Shown one piece after another: positions 61,653 through 64,000 of a DNA stretch of 64,000 bases (position 1 is its first letter; each line of letters begins with the position of its first letter). Source of the DNA: Gorsachius magnificus (lineage: Eukaryota > Chordata > Aves > Pelecaniformes > Ardeidae); assembly GCA_034008185.1 (NCBI GenBank), contig CM067084.1:58418599-58482598 (forward strand). The letters run 5' to 3'. The notes beneath the pieces are model-generated. The model searched no databases and was not told the origin of the DNA. It was given only the letters and a program-made list of their open reading frames with translations. The translations under genes were made by a program, and so were the position numbers.

Positions 61653-64000
61653 ATTATGGAAGTAGTGAGAATTTTGTGGTCCCCATCCCTGCAGTTGCAA
61701 GGCTTACACCTCACAGGTGTTGAAAGTGGTGCCTTGCTCTCTATTGTAGAGAACAATCTTTCCTTGTCTCTAACTTATAGCAGCCTTGGGTTATACATTT
61801 TCTGTTACTGAACTGTCACTTTCAGTTGGGCATGGGAAATAGGTAGAAAACCAGAAATATTACAAGTCCTGCTATTGCTTCAAAGTTGTGTCAGGGTGAG
61901 TTTCCTGCTTGCTGCTTTGGAAGTGATTAGCTATCCAGGATTTTTTTAATCTTATTCTGTTCTAGGGTTCCCCCCACCCCCAGGATTTCCAGGGAATCTG
62001 TCTATGTACAGAACAAGATGGAAAGACTGTCCTCCTAAATTGAACAAGATAGTTGTATTTGATCCAGTATGGGGTATTCTCCTAACCACAATATATACAA
62101 GATCTTGGAGACTGTTTCTTTATCCTATTACACCTGAGTTGGCATATACTTCTGGAAACAGCAGAGGTGAATACCTAAAGTTCTGCTTCAGGATAGCTAG
62201 GTAGCATGTGTTTCGGGGTGTGTATAAAGCTGTGTGAGCACTGATGGAAGAAGGTGATCTCTTGCCACCACCCTCTTTTCTCTTCTTTTTCTTTTCTGCT
62301 TCATGCAGAAAGTGAAATATGAGAGGACCAATTCTTTTTGTGGCTTGCTAATATTTGAGTTTCCCTAATTGTAGAGGTATTACAGATCTGTTTCACTCTT
62401 TTCCCTTGCTCTATCTGGAAACAAAAGGAAAAGGAGGACTCAGTTCATTTTTCTTTGAATGAGAGAAGGGAAGGGAAATCTTATATTACTACTTCACTCA
62501 CAGTAAGAAAGAGGTTGTGTTTTCTTCCAAGTATACCTCTTGTCAGTCAACTTATTTTTTCACAATGGTACAAGGCTTGTTGATTTCGAGCTGCTCCTCA
62601 ATGGTCTTATGTGATTTTAATTATGATTTTTCATTATTTTCAGGTCTTATTTCTTTACATGTAGCATGGTGTTCATTAAAGATATATTTATGTGAAAGAC
62701 AGACTTGACTTCACAAAAGTCTTTTTCCATAGCTCAAGGCTTCTGTAATAGCTAAAGTAAGAGTTTTATAATAGTTAGACGAGACTATCCTTGTTTCTTA
62801 AAGCTTCATCTCAGTGCATCTGTGGGAGGTGCACTTGCTTCACACTAACCTTTATTTTCATTCAGCTGGAAAACAGAACTATGTTTAGAAACAGTTTTAG
62901 TTAAATACCATTTTCCTTCTTTTAATTAGAGACTGCAGATATTTGAGTTTGGCTTTTGTTATACTGCCAGCTGTAGGAACACAAAGTCTTGGGCTCCATG
63001 ATGAATGTTTTACTATAGTTTTACCATAGAGTAAAAAAAACCCAAACAGCCCCTCCCAGCTCTTGAGTAGGTATAACATAATAAATACCAACATGACTAC
63101 CTAAAACTCAGTAAAATTAGGCTGATAATTTGCTGTTTCATGAATAGTTTTACTGTGAACAGGTAGGGTTTATATTTTACTCCAGAACAGACCGTGCATG
63201 TATGTACAAAGTCCAAGTGCAAATGAGCTCCAGGTACATAATCTCCTCCGGGATTTGGCATTCTTTAACAAATTAGCAGGAAGCAGTTCTAGTGAAACTT
63301 AATTTTTCATCTTGGAATTGCAACTAAGGCTGCTCAGGTTCTGTCCTAGGAATACAGAAGTGCCTTTCACAAATTTCTACAGAGCCTGGGATTCCTCTCA
63401 GTTATGTCAGAGGTGCAGCTCAAGTCAACAGAATTGCAACAGTGCTGCAAAATGATTGAGAGGCAATTAAGCTTTATGCTCATAGCTCCATATTCTGAAT
63501 TTTTAGGGTTATGCTTGAATTGTGTAGAGCTAGCCATTCCTACTGTAAACATACCCCATTTGGGAGACAATGACACTGATTTAATCAGCTTAATAGTAGA
63601 AACATTTTAACATTCAATCTGAAAGGAATTGAAGTTGATCAACCTCTTACTAGTAATCCTAATAGTTATACAATGGCTTTAGATATTGAATATCTTTGGC
63701 TTGCAGTAGTTTCAAACAGTGACATTAATCTGATGTAACTACTAGTTTTCATTCTTTACAGCTTGATAGCCTCAGCAGATTAACGTAGCAAGGAGAAGGT
63801 AGAAAAGAATGATCAGTTTCCTGAATATTTGTATGATTTTGAACACTAGTGTCAGGGAATTTACTGTATCTGAATAAGGTAGGAGTCTCCCCTGAACATA
63901 TCCTAGGATATATTGACTTCAGATAAATTTTATTCTTAACTTTTAATAAAACAAAAGATTACTGAAGGCCAGAAGACAAAATAAATGGAAATCAAATGAC

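Larger units (their letters stand above)
55851..64000. other. Unique DNA with candidate conserved non-coding blocks
   Basis: No CR1 or other interspersed repeat and no recognisable exon in more than 8 kb, the longest repeat-free stretch at this end. It contains a 21-A run, a strong hairpin and three blocks listed separately that resemble conserved non-coding elements. The 160-codon plus-strand frame at 57833 has no recognisable domain. Confidence 0.45.

Noticed and set aside
1..64000. tRNA or rRNA genes, LTR retroviral elements, CRISPR arrays, bacterial-type operons
   Set aside because: No cloverleaf, LTR/primer-binding, spaced direct-repeat or operon pattern was seen on reading. A tRNAscan or LTR search would be needed to exclude weak cases.

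Overview
The window is vertebrate nuclear DNA and almost certainly avian. It is AT-rich, low in CpG and lacks bacterial gene organisation. Every clear repeat is a CR1 (chicken repeat 1) non-LTR retrotransposon with the bird/reptile-type 3' end: short ATTCTATG-like octamers instead of a poly-A tail. I cannot name the species.

I found no exon of a host protein-coding gene, no rRNA or tRNA gene, no CRISPR array and no LTR element. The only convincing coding sequence is retrotransposon sequence. The rest looks like intergenic or long-intron DNA.

Layout: (1) 1-13.6 kb is mostly unique DNA with one CR1 3' fragment at 2.84-3.33 kb (+). (2) 13.6-21.3 kb is unique DNA with two decayed CR1 fragments (-). 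(3) 21.53-24.84 kb holds a long CR1 (-) with an uninterrupted endonuclease/reverse transcriptase frame of about 927 codons, preceded by the end of an ORF1 esterase-like frame; 7-bp repeats may be its target-site duplication. (4) 24.9-34.4 kb is unique DNA with one short CR1 tail at 32.3 kb (+). (5) 34.45-35.92 kb is a CR1 split by a second CR1. (6) 35.9-45.2 kb is unique DNA with CR1 3' fragments at 39.9 kb (+) and 42.9 kb (-). (7) 45.17-47.21 kb is a second nested pair. (8) 53.70-55.85 kb is a fairly young CR1 whose pol frame shows two stop codons and one frameshift. (9) 55.9-64 kb is unique DNA with several blocks that resemble conserved non-coding elements, a strong hairpin and a 21-A run.

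The two nested pairs give a relative age order for CR1 subfamilies. The long element has three features to check: no ATG ahead of its endonuclease active site, an altered NYRP block in the reverse transcriptase, and a Gln where the SGNH esterase histidine is expected. I did not find an undescribed system that I could defend. The best unexplained signals are the candidate conserved non-coding blocks near 57.1-57.5, 59.25-59.4 and 60.45-60.66 kb, and the very regular G-quadruplex candidates at 9.68 and 12.07 kb.
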